A DNA stretch of 64,000 nucleotides from Stratiolaelaps scimitus (taxonomy: Eukaryota > Arthropoda > Arachnida > Mesostigmata > Laelapidae). This document shows positions 35,954 to 49,153 of the stretch, in pieces. The notes below the pieces were generated by a model. That model did no database searches, was not told the DNA's origin, and worked only from the letters and a program-made list of their open reading frames with translations. The stretch lies in the NCBI GenBank assembly GCA_019614645.1, contig JABWDB010000002.1, positions 25,099,501 to 25,163,500 on the forward strand, read 5' to 3'. Made by a program: the position numbers and the translations under genes. Positions within the stretch are counted from its first letter, which is position 1. Every line of letters begins with the position of its first letter.

Positions 35954-38900
35954 TCGTAACTATAATAGACAAGGTCCTCATTAGGATTACTATTTTGATT
36001 AATTGATTGGTTAATGGATGGATCTCGGTTGCGTGGTATGTTCCGTTAAAATATGAAATCGAGCATCAGCAGCATTTACATTGAATGAATAAATAAATAG
36101 ATATATGCACATAGGGTCATGCGGATATTTGCAGAGCGAGACACAACAAGAGTCATCTGTTGAGAATGCGAGGTGGGTGCGATCTGAATTTCTCAGTGGC
36201 TTTCTCGCTGACGTTCGTTCGTGTCCACGGGTTAAGGATTAAAGGCATTCGCTAAGGAAGAGAGATCAGCGGACGTCGCTTGAAAAAGCTAGAACAGCTA
36301 CAGACAGCCGTAACTCAGCCATAGCTCCTTCCTCAGACGAGCTATCTGGCCATAGTTCGAATCTGCCGGACACACGTACTCAATATTATTTCGGTATCTG
36401 CTAAATTCGGTTGGTTTTACCATAGTGAACAGTGGAACGCCAGTGGGTGACTGTTAAATTGAACTCTATCTGATTCGTCTGCTGTGAACGGTTATCATAA
36501 TCGTCTCGGTAGGTATGTATGTATACCGAAATCGACCGCGTATCTATGTGTGTTTCAATATCTGGAGGTTGCCCCGACTTCTGCAAATGTGACTATTGAT
36601 GGATTTGTAGTTGAAACGAGGCGCAGAAGTGTGTCCTGAAAATTGGCAAAGGGAGAGGTGGCGAAATGGGAAAGTTCAATATTTCGTTGTCTCTCCGTCC
36701 AGAGATGAACTCGACAGAATTTCGAATTGAGAACAGAAAACCACCAATGAAAATTACATTTATATATTGTAGTTAATGACATTTTAATAGCTTTCGAAAA
36801 ATCCAGCATTACCTACAAATATGAATTATTAGAAGCACTAGATGTTTGTTTGGGCTTTACGCTATAGCAGCTATTCTGATAGATTCTAATAATCTGTTTT
36901 TACCTGGCTTAATATTAACTACAGATACGAGTGTATCGACAACATGTAGGTAAAGTTCCGCAATAGCATAGGCTCAAATTTTACAGTATGAACCACGGAA
37001 GTAGGAATAATAGCATATATATAGGTATATATATTTATTTATTCAATGTGTATGCTGCTGATGCTCGATTTCATGTTTTAACGGAACACACCACGCAGTC
37101 ACAATAGTGTTTGTTCATCAACGAAACAATTATTTTTAGATAAATGCACACACACACACACATATTATGTTATTGTTGCTAGGTTGTGCAAGGAACGTTA
37201 AAATGGCTTTGTGTGTTTTTTTTTCCTACTAATGGTGTGGTGACTCTGGTAAAATCTTTCGTTTGTGACGGTTGAAACATCGCTGTGTCAGCGAACATTC
37301 GCTAAAGGTTCGCTCGGTAGATCTTCCGTATAATTTTTGTGGTAGATCCATACCAGACCCGCTCGACGAACCATCTAACAATCGCTGCCTGGCTAATCGG
37401 CTGACTGTTTAGCTCAACAATCGCTATATCTCAGGCACAGGCTCAGTTATTATGAGAAAAAGAGAATGTCAGTTGTTCGGCGGGCTGCTCCGTGTGTGCA
37501 ATTCTGTCTAGTCGCTCATTTGTTTGTTAGCAGTGTTTACACGGAATGATAATGCCGAATATTATCGTGTGCAGGCGTTTATATGTTCGTCCGTATACGT
37601 TGTCGTTAATAATAAACCACATAACGGGCTACATATTTGACAGAAAACATGTTATGCAAAGGAATATAAACACAACTGATCTCTTCCCGTCAACTCGCGT
37701 CGCGTGCATCTTTGACTGGTTGGCCTTTTTTTGCTTCTTGCTGCCCCCGCTGTAAACTATCGTGTGGTGCATGTAATAGCCTTTAGATACGATGTACATA
37801 TTATCAGATTCTGACGTCCAGGATAGTCGATATATGCCGACCTTGGTTATTCTTGCAGTTTGTGAAGTCGGTATCTTTTGGCATTGTACGCTCGTATCTC
37901 GCGCTGCATAATGCTACCGGCGGATGATTTGAACTGTGTGACTCACCATATAATCCTTCTTGTATACAAACAGCATAATAAATACGAATTCATTGTTTCC
38001 ATGCTAATATTTTCCTATACGAGGAGTTTACGCAATTGATGCGGGCTCCCACCCCTTCGGCTTACCGATAGCAGAAGTCATTATTTAAACGATGTCCACG
38101 TTTCGAGACTTCGGTCAATGCGAGATCAAGCGAGTTACGGCAACTTAATATATTTTATCAAATTATTTGATTGAGAATTTGTTGCAAGATCTACGATTCG
38201 TTGTCATCGCTCGTGTGTAGTCCCTATTCTATTTGTGCGTTCGGTGAACGGGGGTGACCTTGCAATGTTCATTTGTGGACTCACCCGAATCGGAGATTTT
38301 TCGGGTACTTATTTTTATTGTCCCTCTCAATTTTGCCCAGGATCCACTCGTTGCCTCCATCCATAACTGCCGTCGAGCTGCACTAACGGTTCAGGATACA
38401 AGGCGCGAGATTAAAATAGCCGATTGTCTGATTTCAAGAAAAGGAATACCACAGTCTCGGTAGCCAATCATCGCACCAAGGGTAGCATTTCTGCTAACTT
38501 AGGTACCACCGCACTTCGAGAGGTCCGACACGCCGCCGAGAAGTAAACACTGCTCCAGATCAAAAGAACGATTACTCCGAAACGATGATTACGTCGGCAG
38601 CCACCCGCACAACACAATCAGCTGTCTACATCGCAAAGAAAAAAATGTATATATATGCATATATTTATATATATAGGCTCTTCTCGGTGGAATCGTTTCT
38701 TTGTGGTGTAGCTTCGTCGCTCCACGAATCGCGATGCAGGCTTGGGCGCCACAGCAATTGATATGCTACTGTCACCGCAGGCTGTCTTTAGAATCCGAAC
38801 AAACTGACGGCGGTTCCTGCAGATTCCTGCTATAGGCAACCACACCTAGGTTTTGCGGTTTGACGCATAAGAACTACACTTGTTGGCACATTGGCACCCT

Positions 38901-39370
38901 CGCAAACAACCTTACAGCGACTAGGTAGGGTAAAATTTCGCCTACCGGCAAGCCAGTGACTACCGGTGACAGATGCTACCATCGATAACAGACCGATAAT
39001 GAAAGCATCACCGTTTTAGTCTCCACTATCACGCGAGTCTCAGCCAGCTGATGCAATGGAAAGCCATAAAGAGCACTATCATCTGCAAGTTCTTGATGTC
39101 ACCTACGCTGCCTCAAGTTCTGAAAGTCTATCGCTTGACAGGACGGTTGAGTAGAAGTGATACTACTGGTACTACTTGATATTACAAATATTCGATCGGA
39201 GTAAGTTAGGTGATCATTCAGACGGTTGTATGTGGATTCAGAGCGTCGTTAGTCGTTAAGATGCAACGGCACGCATCAACATTAGCCTTATGATCAAGTC
39301 GTCGCTCTCTCCGGGGGGATAAACAAACCTCAGTGAGACTGATGATCGATCAAGATATATCATATTTTCT
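35954..39370. other. No gene recognised
   Basis: AT-rich DNA with a short CA run at 37148-37162. No frame here has both a good start and a recognisable product. Confidence 0.5.
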
Positions 39371-42300
39371 CTCCTAATATGAGATCCTCTATGGCACTCT
39401 TATACAATCATTTATACCATCAGGTCACTTGCTTTCGCTGCCGGTATTCAATTCACTCAATTACAGACTACTCTAGTTGCCCCTCCACCTGCTCGTCGTC
39501 CTCCTCCTCATTTGCGATACACCTATACATACACGATGCTGTAGTAGCCGTGATAAGAGGTCAAACACATGCGAGGAACATATTCACTAAGCGAGCACGC
39601 ACATATACATACAAAACATCACGTAGAGACCGCACGGCTTCTAGCGCTCACTCCAAACGTCCCTTGTGACAGCCTGGCAGTAGCAGCAAGGTCGGAGTGT
39701 CGCGGGGAACAGCGCAATTACCACGGTTACGGTGTTAACTCTCGCTCGTCTCGCCTTGCAGCTCTTGCAATTGTTTCGTCGCCCGACAATCTCGCGGATG
39801 GACAGATACGCAGAGGCGATATCGTTTGTGGCAAATGGCCGCTCACAGGAGGTCGGGACACCTGTACGGCTGTCCGGTAATACCAATGACGACGACGGCG
39901 GCGCCAGCAAGCACAAATAACCTCAAATATCCGCTGAATAGCAGCGGTAGTATAAGACTCGAGAATTGCAATGTCCAATCGTGTTCCCACGATTCAGCCT
40001 TCAACTCGAACGCATGCGGGAACTCAAGAAACATACCGCCGTGGTATCTCTATGATCGCTCAAATATCGACACAGTTAGAGAACGACAATAGCTCTGTCC
40101 CTCGTTGCTCAAGGCCCCGTTTGGCCTCTCTCTCCTCCAGTGTTTCTCTCTTTCTCTCCTTGATTTTTTCTTCCTTCGCCCTGGGGTGATGCACAGCTTG
40201 TGTGAAATCACCACAGCAGTCGGTTTGGATAGCTGCGCACGTTTGTGTGGGCGTGAACGTGTCATGGGTGTGTGTGTGTGTGTCTGCGTCTTGGACCTGA
40301 GGGAAACGGGGAGGTAGAGATAGACAGTTGTAGTATGTGGAATAGGTATCGACATCGCACTACTGCCGTCTTCTTCAACTGGCACCGGACTATCGTTTGG
40401 TCTCGGGACTTTTTCGGGGTCGTCGTTGACAACTGCCTGCTGGTTGCTACCGATTGCCACCGGCTCGAAGGCGGCTTTCCGCTGACCGGTCGCTCAACGG
40501 CTGCTAAATCGGCTGACGGGGGTCGCATCATCGGTGACGTCGCCCCGTCCCCGCCATCACCACCGCCATCAGCGGTTATGAGCCGATTATATGATGATGC
40601 TACTGCTGTAACGTTGTGCCGTATTCTCGTCGCCGAGCATCGCAGACTCATCACTAGAAAGTATAACCACCCATCCACTCTGTCTACCTATATCCCTGCC
40701 ACAGCAAGATACAACTGTTCGAATCGCGCCACTAGCTCTTTCCCGCGGCCAACTCACCTAATTGAGCTGTTGTGGTGAAATCGTCGTCGTCGTCGTTATT
40801 GTTGTCACTGTTGTTGTTGTTGTTATCATCATCGTGGACGAAAGCACTACAAACGCTTCGTCACTGAAAATCATCATTAGCGTATGCGTGTGTGCGTAAT
40901 TGGATGTCCAAAATTAAATATTACTAAATGTTGTTGTTGTTGAAGCATCTCTCCTGCTTCTTTTGCGCTTCTCGCAAGAAGACGACATCGACAGCGATAT
41001 TTTCAACGACGAAAATGATCATCACACAGTGGGAAGAGTTCCTTGTAGCTCCTTTTGTTCCCTGTTTTGTTATTCTAAACCACAAATCCGAGTAGTCCTT
41101 CTATTTTTTATCTTTTTTTCTCTCTCTCTCGTACGTTGTTTCAATGCTTGTCGGAGTTGCGTGAGCGCCTCAAACGAACTGCGCTGGTTTTTTTGCCGAC
41201 ACGCACAGAGATGGAGAGGAAATAGCGGGAGAGACGTTGTTGTTGTTGTTGTTGTTGTCGTCGTAGATGTCTCCGTTTCTCTATTTGAGACTCAGGTAGC
41301 TATTGCTTGTAGCAGGTAGCAGTGAATCGTAGTCAAATCGAGTAGAGTAGAGTTACGCTTATTAGAGCATGGTTGGAGGTATCCTTTACAGCACCTTTGA
41401 TAACTTCACCACCAGACTAACACACCTTTCACAGGCCAATATCACCGATATCACTACAATGATCACTTCCACCGTCGAAATGATATCACACAGCGATCAT
41501 GCTTATTTTCTTCATCATTGGCATCATCATCATCATCATCATCCGAAGCAGTATCGTCATCAATGCACTAGGCCACCATCGACAGCAACATCGCTCGATC
41601 TGCCACTCCTTATGGCAGCATCAGTGAACGCAGAAAATGAAAGCAAAGCAGATAACGAGGATCGTGGGCAGACCGCAGCCATTATGGTGGGTAGAGAAGG
41701 CCGTTCGGGAAGGATTGTGATGTTGGTTATCACAGTCCGAACGAACGAACGAACGGAGCAAACAACACATGTGAGAAACTAGGGTGTCGCACCTTCACGC
41801 CGGAGCTGACGACGACAGGAGCAAGCCGACAGATGCTATACAATGATTCGACCACAGACAGACTCGTTTGCCCGATCGTCTCGCGATCGCTCGTGTCTCA
41901 CTTTGATCGGATTGTCTGTTTGTCTGTACGTCTGTGTGTGCTCCTGATTCGACAGATTCTTTTCGGCTGTCATCGACGATGCTCCCCACCGTTAGTACAC
42001 AGCGGCGTTCGGCAGCAGCAGCAGCAGCAGCTGCTATAACAAGAAGAACAACGGTATCATCAAGGTGATCGCGAAGGGATCATGGCCATCATATAATCGT
42101 CGTGAGTATGACGGGCCGGACCGCTGTGCTGTCTTCATATGCGATCCTCCGTTCATTCGTTGACACGACGCTCAAGCGGGTACTGGCCTCGTGGAATAAA
42201 GCCGACTCCCATGAGGAAGGAAGGCCGCTCATACACGGTAAGCGGTTTGCGTTGTTCACCGTCGAGCAGCAAGTAGACTAGACACTGTCATAAAAGATGA

Positions 42301-45300
42301 TTACAGTCAGAGAAATCGTCGCGGAGATGCATAGAAGCACACACACACACGAATAACTGGTCAACAACACACAAATGAAGAGGACCGCAACATAATATGA
42401 ATAGCACAAATGAACGAGAGAGTGACGAGATGCGAGATATCAACACCAGGTGATACTGGCAGTAGCTGTCGTCGTAATGGTAGTATGCGATATTATTATC
42501 GTCAAGGACTCAGGAATCAATATTTGCAATGTGGATGCGGTGCGTTTCGCCCTTTGTTGTCTGTCACTGGCACAATTTAGCTGTGTTCTTAGTCTTTCGA
42601 TTGCTTGCTGTGTCACGGAGACCGGCGGCCCGTCTCGCTCGGTATAGGCAAATAGATATTCCTATGTACCGTTTGCCGTGTATCTGATCTTCTTTGCTAG
42701 CTTGTGTTTTTCTTGTGGAGTGTCTTACAGACGGTTACACTCTCGCGCGTGGATCAGCCTGGATCGCCATGCAGCACAGATGGAAAAATTCACGCACCGC
42801 CACAACAGAAGACAGTTGACCCGACGGAATTTTTTTTCCAGCGATGGAGCTCCGACTGCAACTGCTTCCGAGCCGTAGTGCGACAATAAAAAAAAACGAC
42901 CGTGTGTTCCGGAGACAGTTGATATTTATTCGACGAGCTCTAAGGCACTTGAGGCTTCTCGAGTTGTCGGCGACAGTTGGAACACGGACCCAGATCAGGG
43001 AACAGGCATGATCCTTGAGCAGGCGTTGGGCGGTTGGCGCGTCGCGATGTCGTTTTGCTCGCGACTGGACACCGAATCAATGACAACGACGCCTACTTCT
43101 GGACGTGACACCTTAGCGAGTTAATCGATCTTGATCTAGCTCGCGCTTTTTACCTTCGTTTACCACCGTTCACCAAGGCAATACGAGGCGTTAACATTCA
43201 TCCGACTTGGCTAATCCATTCTCGCCGCATCGGACACACACACACAGATACACAAACCGTTTATAAACGGCCCTATCTTTCATTTGACAGTCACTAACCG
43301 GTGCAGCGCGAACTTGATCTTGACGGGACGCAAGACACACAGTTGCCACTATCCAACGTCGAGTTAAGGAGCCGTCGTACGGCTTAGATATACATACGCG
43401 TGACCGCTCCGTATATTCAGAGGCAGTTGCTATTTCGCAATTGCTCACTCCCTCACAGTAGCGTCAATGTCTATCGCCACCTCACTGTTTACTTTTGTCC
43501 ATTGGTCATCATCTTACAAGCCCTACAGGCAATGCCAGTACGGCAATGTAGCCGTCGCTGAGGCGCAACACGACACAACGAGAAACACATCTTGAAAGCG
43601 TGCTTCGGGACATCCTCTCCATTCGAGGGCGACGTCACCGTTATTCTTCCTATTCTTCCACTTCCCTGTGGGTTGGCGTCCGTTGGTAGCTTTTTCCAGT
43701 AGTGCTTGTAGTAAAGCTCGTCATTTTTCTACTTATTCGATCTCTCTCTCCTCTCGCCTATTTCTCGAATCATTACTCTCTGCTTATTTTTCAACAGCTG
43801 CAGCTTCACTTCATTGCTGGTCTCCGCTGGCTGATCCTATCACCGCTACTGGTTCCAGTGGCTCGACTCTGTTCGCGCAGAGACTGGACATCGGTTGGAC
43901 GTTGGTTGTCGGCCGTCGTCGTCGCGACCGCTACTGCTACCTAGTACTGCTGCTCCCGCTGCCGCTGAGTAGATCCGTCCGGCAGTCGCTCCGTTGTTCC
44001 GTTGGCGGAGAGTCGTCCGTCGGGAACGAGAGAACCTCGGACCACCGTTGGGGGTCGGCCAACGTGCAGCAGCATGGGAAAGGGCAGAGTGGGCCACGCA
44101 GCAGTGTACTACTTACTATACAGCGTATACTCTCTACTCAGGGAACAGCAACGCAGAACGGCACCATACGACATACCGCCGGCCGGACCATAGCATCGTA
44201 CACATCGTGCTCCGCTACGCAGAGAGGTATTGAGTCGAGAGCAAGGGAATGCAGACAAACTGTGGACCCTTTCTCCTCGTAGAGCACGCACAGACACACA
44301 TTGGCGATAGTCTCTGCCACCAGGAGCGACCTTACACTTCGCCTTACCCTTACCACCGTTGCCGCCGCCGACCTTACCTCACCCAAAACTGCCCTGCGCC
44401 CCTCGGATCCCTTCGCGTCAACTAGTCCTCACCCCGCGATCCAACACATTCACGTTCTCGATATTCCAGTAGAGTCGCCTTTCTTCAAACCGACCTTAAC
44501 CCACAAATGGAATTGCGAACTGGCGGTTATGGGTTATGCTCTATGTACATCGTTGATTTTGGGGCAAACGTTTATTCCCATCTTCGTCGGTGCTTTAGTC
44601 TCTCGTAGAATTCCAGCCGAACACATTGGGCCGCCGGCTTCGGAAAAGGGAGAGGGTGGACTCGACCCAATCCCCAAACTTCCCGTCCGCCCCCCGGAGC
44701 TCCTTCGAACGAACCCTTCACACTGGCCCTCTCCTCCGCACATAGACAGGCAGACAGACACGCAGATACTTACATCGGCATCCGTCGGCACACAGACGCC
44801 CTCACACAGACAGTCTCACGCACATGAACTTGCCTTACCTCGTACGAACAGGGGGTCCTGAAAACGTCCCCTAGCGACCACAGACATTACCGCCCCCAGG
44901 CGAACGGTAGGACACACATACACAGCCAGCTCCGCAGGGACAACGAGGACTCTCAAGGTTTTCTCAGACCTCCCTAGTTTTTCTCCAGGGTCCCGTCCTC
45001 GTGCTGACCGCGAGGGCACTGAGCCAGCGACCATTCCTCGAGGAGCGATCACCTGGAGACACCCGAGCAGGAAGTACCAGAAATCGGATAAATCAGGGTC
45101 GGGGAAGGGGGGCAGGACCAGGACGCAGAGACCAGAAGCACTGGAAGGCGTTCCCACTTAAGCGGGAATTGCCAGGCGATTGCTGGCAAACATGCAAGCC
45201 CATTCCCACTTTCCCCAACCTTGTAGACCCACCCTTTTCCCACGCAACAACTTCCTATTCGTATGAGATGTCGTAGTCGGTGCTAGCGGCGACACTGCAG

Positions 45301-45450
45301 AGAGATTAGCAGGAAGTCTTATTCCTTTGGCCAGGAATGAACCAGGCACATGTACACATACCATATACAGACGACTAACTGAAAAAAGCAGACGGGAGGG
45401 AGGCGGAGAAAGGTCTCCGCCGACAAGACTACCCTGTACCAATGTGTTGT
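39371..45450. other. Large GC-richer block, possible promoter and 5' exons
   Basis: For about 6 kb the sequence is visibly richer in GC and CpG than its flanks. It carries many trinucleotide runs: GTT at 40806-40823 and 41235-41262, CAT at 41522-41542 and CAG at 42014-42030. Frames of 100-200 codons are open on both strands; most lack ATG or begin at GTG or TTG, for example 43668-44282 and 44301-44861 (+). The best-supported candidate, at 41369-42889, is listed separately. A competing small first exon exists at 42108-42237 (+), with ATG (MTGRTAVLSS) and donor gtaagc. The block may be the regulatory and first-exon region of a long gene. Confidence 0.45.
41369..42889 (+). CDS. Possible two-exon gene, unknown protein (about 186 aa)
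   Basis: Exon 1 (41369-41770) begins at ATG in a strong context (agcATGG), preceded by an in-frame TAG. It encodes 134 residues and ends at donor cat|gtgaga in phase 0. Exon 2 (42731-42889) follows an excellent acceptor, a long pyrimidine-rich tract ending gtcttacag. It is open in phase 0 for 52 codons to TAA. An AATAAA (42885-42890) overlaps the stop. The protein would start MVGGILYSTFDNFTTRLTHL, contain a His run (residues about 50-60, encoded by a CAT repeat) and end QRWSSDCNCFRAVVRQ. I recognise no family. Exon 2 is open in all three frames for at least 29 codons, so phase agreement alone is weak evidence. The overlap of stop codon and polyA signal would leave almost no 3' UTR, which is odd. 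Confidence 0.28.
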
Positions 45451-45758
45451 GTACAAATGTATATAACTAGTTTTATCAGCCCACAAGGCGTAAGGATCAG
45501 GTAGCGAATCAGGGTACCGAATCCCGATGGAAGAATTGGTGCCTAAAGAAACTAAATTGCCGTTGTGGTGTTTGCATCAACATGAGACGGGCTCCGCCCT
45601 TCATGCTACTGTAAACGTGTACCGTTGCCGAACGATATCAAGTCTACATCGCGTGACCACGTGGTTAGGCGCAGGAATCCTCTGATACAATGCACTCCGA
45701 TTGCAAAACCCGTCGGGATAATCAGCTCATATCAGTCCCAAAACCTATGAAGGTTTCA

Positions 45759-45799
45759 GCTCGGAAGTAACTAACGGCTCGGAAGTAACTAACGGCTCG
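45759..45799. repeat. 18-bp tandem duplication
   Basis: Unit gctcggaagtaactaacg is present twice in a row (45759-45776 and 45777-45794), followed by the start of a third. Confidence 0.95.
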
Positions 45800-45853
45800 T
45801 AATCGGAAATACCCACTAAACCTCCAGGCTGGTGTGTGTGCACCTGATCACTC

Positions 45854-46015
45854 GAGCCCGGTGACGTGGTACATTTGTGTGCACCTTGCAAGCGGTTGAG
45901 GCACATAAGTAGTCTAAAGGCCTTATCAGTCTAAAGGTCTTATCAAGCAATGAACAAAGCAGTACCGTGGAAGTTAAATATTGGCTGTGAGTTAACCGGG
46001 AAAATTTACTTTACT
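45854..46015 (+). repeat. tRNA-derived SINE, copy 12
   Basis: The head gagcccggtgacgtgg, then tgtgcaccttgcaagcgg, matches copy 4 (6508-6700) well. The tail is gcagtaccgtggaagttaaa, then ggctgtgagttaacc, then gggaaaatttacttt. The middle, where the B box should be, is replaced by a 17-bp duplication (45911-45927 and 45928-45944, unit agtctaaaggccttatc). The copy is therefore probably dead for pol III transcription. Confidence 0.8.
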
Positions 46016-48820
46016 GATCAATAATCTAATATGCCAATATTGAACCTGTTCCCGGGGTGTATAGCGGACATGTAGCAGAGAGTCGCTTGGGTGTATTGTA
46101 TTACGTAGTCGAAAGAAAAACTTTCTGGTACGGTTTCAGATAAGTCTATGTTTCATCCTTCCTGAATTAAACAATTTACTATAATTCCATCTTCTCTATT
46201 ATCTATTACGTATAGTATTGTTTAGCAATTCGTCGACGCTCGAGGTTGAGGGAGTGCTCCATTTTGCAAAATAGGAGGTACGTAGTCTTACCTCCGGAAA
46301 GTGTAATTACGACTGCGGTGGCCAGCTCTCAGCTGTCGAAAGCATTCTCCAGCTCTCAGCGGTGATGTCATTATAGCAGACGAAGAAGTAGAAGAGGATG
46401 TCTATGTCTCTTTGTCCCATAAGAAGGAGGAGGACCCTTGCTTGAGCTAAGCGCATTAGGGATACCACTGACACCTCCTCTAGTGTCGGTGGCGTCCTTC
46501 ACCTCTGGTGGTCCTATCCTGATGTCGGCACTGACTTGTCCTTATTTACTCACTTGGACATGATTCTATCTATGACCTCTCGTATCCGATGTATCGATGT
46601 GTGACGACGATGTCCTTCATTGCCGGACAAAAGGTTTTACCTCCAACGACCCTTGAACAACATGAACCTCCTCATGGATTTCGAGTCCTGCGGATTACGC
46701 AAATCCTGCTGTAGGATGAGATTATAGGGGATACATTTAATTTACTATACTTGAATAAGAAACGCAAATTTTTTCAACACCATAACCCATACATGAGTTT
46801 GATGTTCATTGCTCAATGCATAGTTCGGCAGTGTGAAGGGTTGACAGGCTCGCACTTGACTAAAATAAGGGACCTTTCAAGATCACACACTCTCACTAAG
46901 TGGACAAAACAATCGTCCAGACAAGACAGCAAATAGTAGCGGCCATCAGAAACGCCACCGGAGATTTCAATAATTTGAATTCTACAGTTCCGAACAGATT
47001 TTCAGATATATCCTCTCAAGAGAAACTCACAGGAAATCGACGGTTCACTATTGATATCTTACAGACGCAGGTGACAAGGACACATCCTTTGATGCACATG
47101 GTGTATCACGATACAGGCTAGATTACCCCAGCAAGACATAACCGTCGTCCTGGACTCGATATCGATCCAAACAATATTCGATTATGTGGACGGAGGTTGG
47201 CCGCTCCACCAGCCGTCAGTAGGAGGAGTCTGGTTAACAGCACTTTAGAAGGGCTCCCTCGGATATGAATCCGTAGCCACTATTTGGCATCATCTCTTTA
47301 ATGGCCAATGGCTGAGTGAGTAGACAGGGAGTATTGATCGCGATCGACATTCAACCTCGACCCTGCAGCCGCATTAAAGCATTCGGATGGGCATTATAGG
47401 TACCCCCAGCCCCTGTTCCTTAACGAAGTGCATAAACGCATGCACAGACGAGGCCAAGTATAGGCCAGTGGTTACAAAGTCTGCTACAGAGAGTATTTTA
47501 CAATTCAACTCAAGAAGTTTCGTGAATTGACGTGGAGATCTACGGTGTATTTAACAGTTTCGAAAATTCGGGCGACATCGCTTTACGAGTACATTTGCAG
47601 ATACAGAGTATCGTTATCTTGTGGCAACGGCGTAACCCCACACGAAAGGAGTAAATGCCAGCTAAGCTATAAAGTAGTCGTGTTAGTAATTAGCTTCTCG
47701 ACCGCCACAACCGTGAACGACAATAAACAAGACCACACTGTAGAAAGATCGAACCGAGAGAGACAAGCCCAATAATTATAATACCCTACTGAACTATTGT
47801 GTCAAATGCATTTCATCGTATAGTGAATAGTAATCATCATGATACGATAACGGCATCATCCCAACCTCACTCACTTAGTTTGTCCCCAATGACCGATTTT
47901 CGTGGCGATTTCTCTGACGATGACGATTCCGCTGTTCCTGAACGAAGGTCTACTTTTTGCCCAGGATTAATACGAAGCCGACCTGAATGTTTCAGAATCA
48001 GTTAGCGGGCTTAACGACACCTTAATGTTTGCTTATCTATCAATGGACACACGTAGGCATTGGAGCCTGTGTATATCGTCATCTCAGACATAGGGACATC
48101 TAATCGGCATCGGTATCCGTCCGGCCGTTCCTTGTCCTCCCGTCTGCTCCTCTTGCTTGCACTATTTCTCTCTGTCGTCTGCGTGTTCAGCTGCGTCCTG
48201 TTCAATTCTTTCCCACCCGGCCACTCGTTCACTGCACCTGTTCAGAGCTTTCAGGCTACCACCGCTATATTTGCCATCAAAAGCACCCCGTCAGACGACA
48301 CAGCGCTGATTGAAGTGATTGCATTTGCAGCAATTGGATTCGTGGCGTAGGCGGCGACGACGGCAGATGCGGTCGCCCAAAGAGCAGGATGTCGGCAACG
48401 CAACAGGAACAGCGCAAAGCTTTATCGTAAAGTGTTTTTTTTTATCCTGAATAGGAAGAAGAGTGAACCCCGTATCGAAGAGTTGGCGCAAGCGCCCTTG
48501 ATTGTTTGTCGTTTAATGCCTGCTCGTCCTGATCCTGAGGGCGACCTAACTTCATGATCCGACTAGCGGGTGCCAAAGTATACCTCCCTTTCATTTAAAT
48601 ACACGACAGTGGGGTATATTTACTGTGCTGTTAGGTCGAACGATTGTTGAATCGTCGACGATCACTATCTGCCGGGAAGCCTTTAGCGCCCTCGTTCGTA
48701 CGTTCCCTAGTAATAGTTTCACGAGTCTGTCGGTCAATGTAGAAAATTTCAAACTCCAAAAACGACGATGTACAGACTCGTACAGAATGGTACCTTCACA
48801 TTCGCAAGTCGAGAATCACC
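46016..48820. other. No gene recognised
   Basis: Unique-looking DNA. The stretch 48060-48350 (+) is open and encodes a hydrophobic segment (LLLLLALFLSVVCVFS), but it starts at TTG and has no splice support. Positions 46440-46700 may be decayed coding DNA; nothing is recognisable. Confidence 0.4.
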
Positions 48821-48823
48821 GCG

Positions 48824-49153
48824 ATGAGATTGATCCGTTGTTATCGTTTTTACCTAGATATCATTATATGTCGTCAAACCAATCGATGTAAAAAGGTAAA
48901 TTGGCACGATCCATTACGCGGCGCGGACTGCGAAGAAGATTATTACTCGGATCTATATGGGTGCTGCTTCGACTCGGCTTGTGGCAAATGTATTTTGTCC
49001 CAAATTGGCTCAACCAACAGAGCGTCGAATCCACCAAAGCACGGCTCTGCTCGTTTACCTAGGAACTCCTGTGGTAGAGGAGGTGGGAAAACCTTGTCCA
49101 GTGCACCCTCGTCGCGCTACGCCAATTTGCAGGAGCCGTTTATAAGCGGATAA
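48824..49153 (+). CDS. Open frame, Cys-rich, unknown
   Basis: The frame begins at ATG (MRLIRCYRFY) and runs 109 codons to TAA. Its middle is acidic and Cys-rich (GADCEEDYYSDLYGCCFDSA, then CGKCIL), followed by a basic, Gly/Ser-rich part. It overlaps the end of another open frame (48625-48891) and a third (48957-49145), so a frameshifted or decayed coding region is as likely as a live exon. I recognise no family. Confidence 0.22.
   Translation: MRLIRCYRFYLDIIICRQTNRCKKVNWHDPLRGADCEEDYYSDLYGCCFDSACGKCILSQIGSTNRASNPPKHGSARLPRNSCGRGGGKTLSSAPSSRYANLQEPFISG

Noticed and set aside
43668..44282. 204-codon plus-strand frame
   Set aside because: No ATG at the start and no internal Met; Ser/Arg-rich composition is expected from GC-rich noncoding DNA.
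44301..44861. 186-codon plus-strand frame
   Set aside because: Starts at TTG, Pro/Ser/Thr-rich from CAGA-type short repeats and has no recognisable domain.
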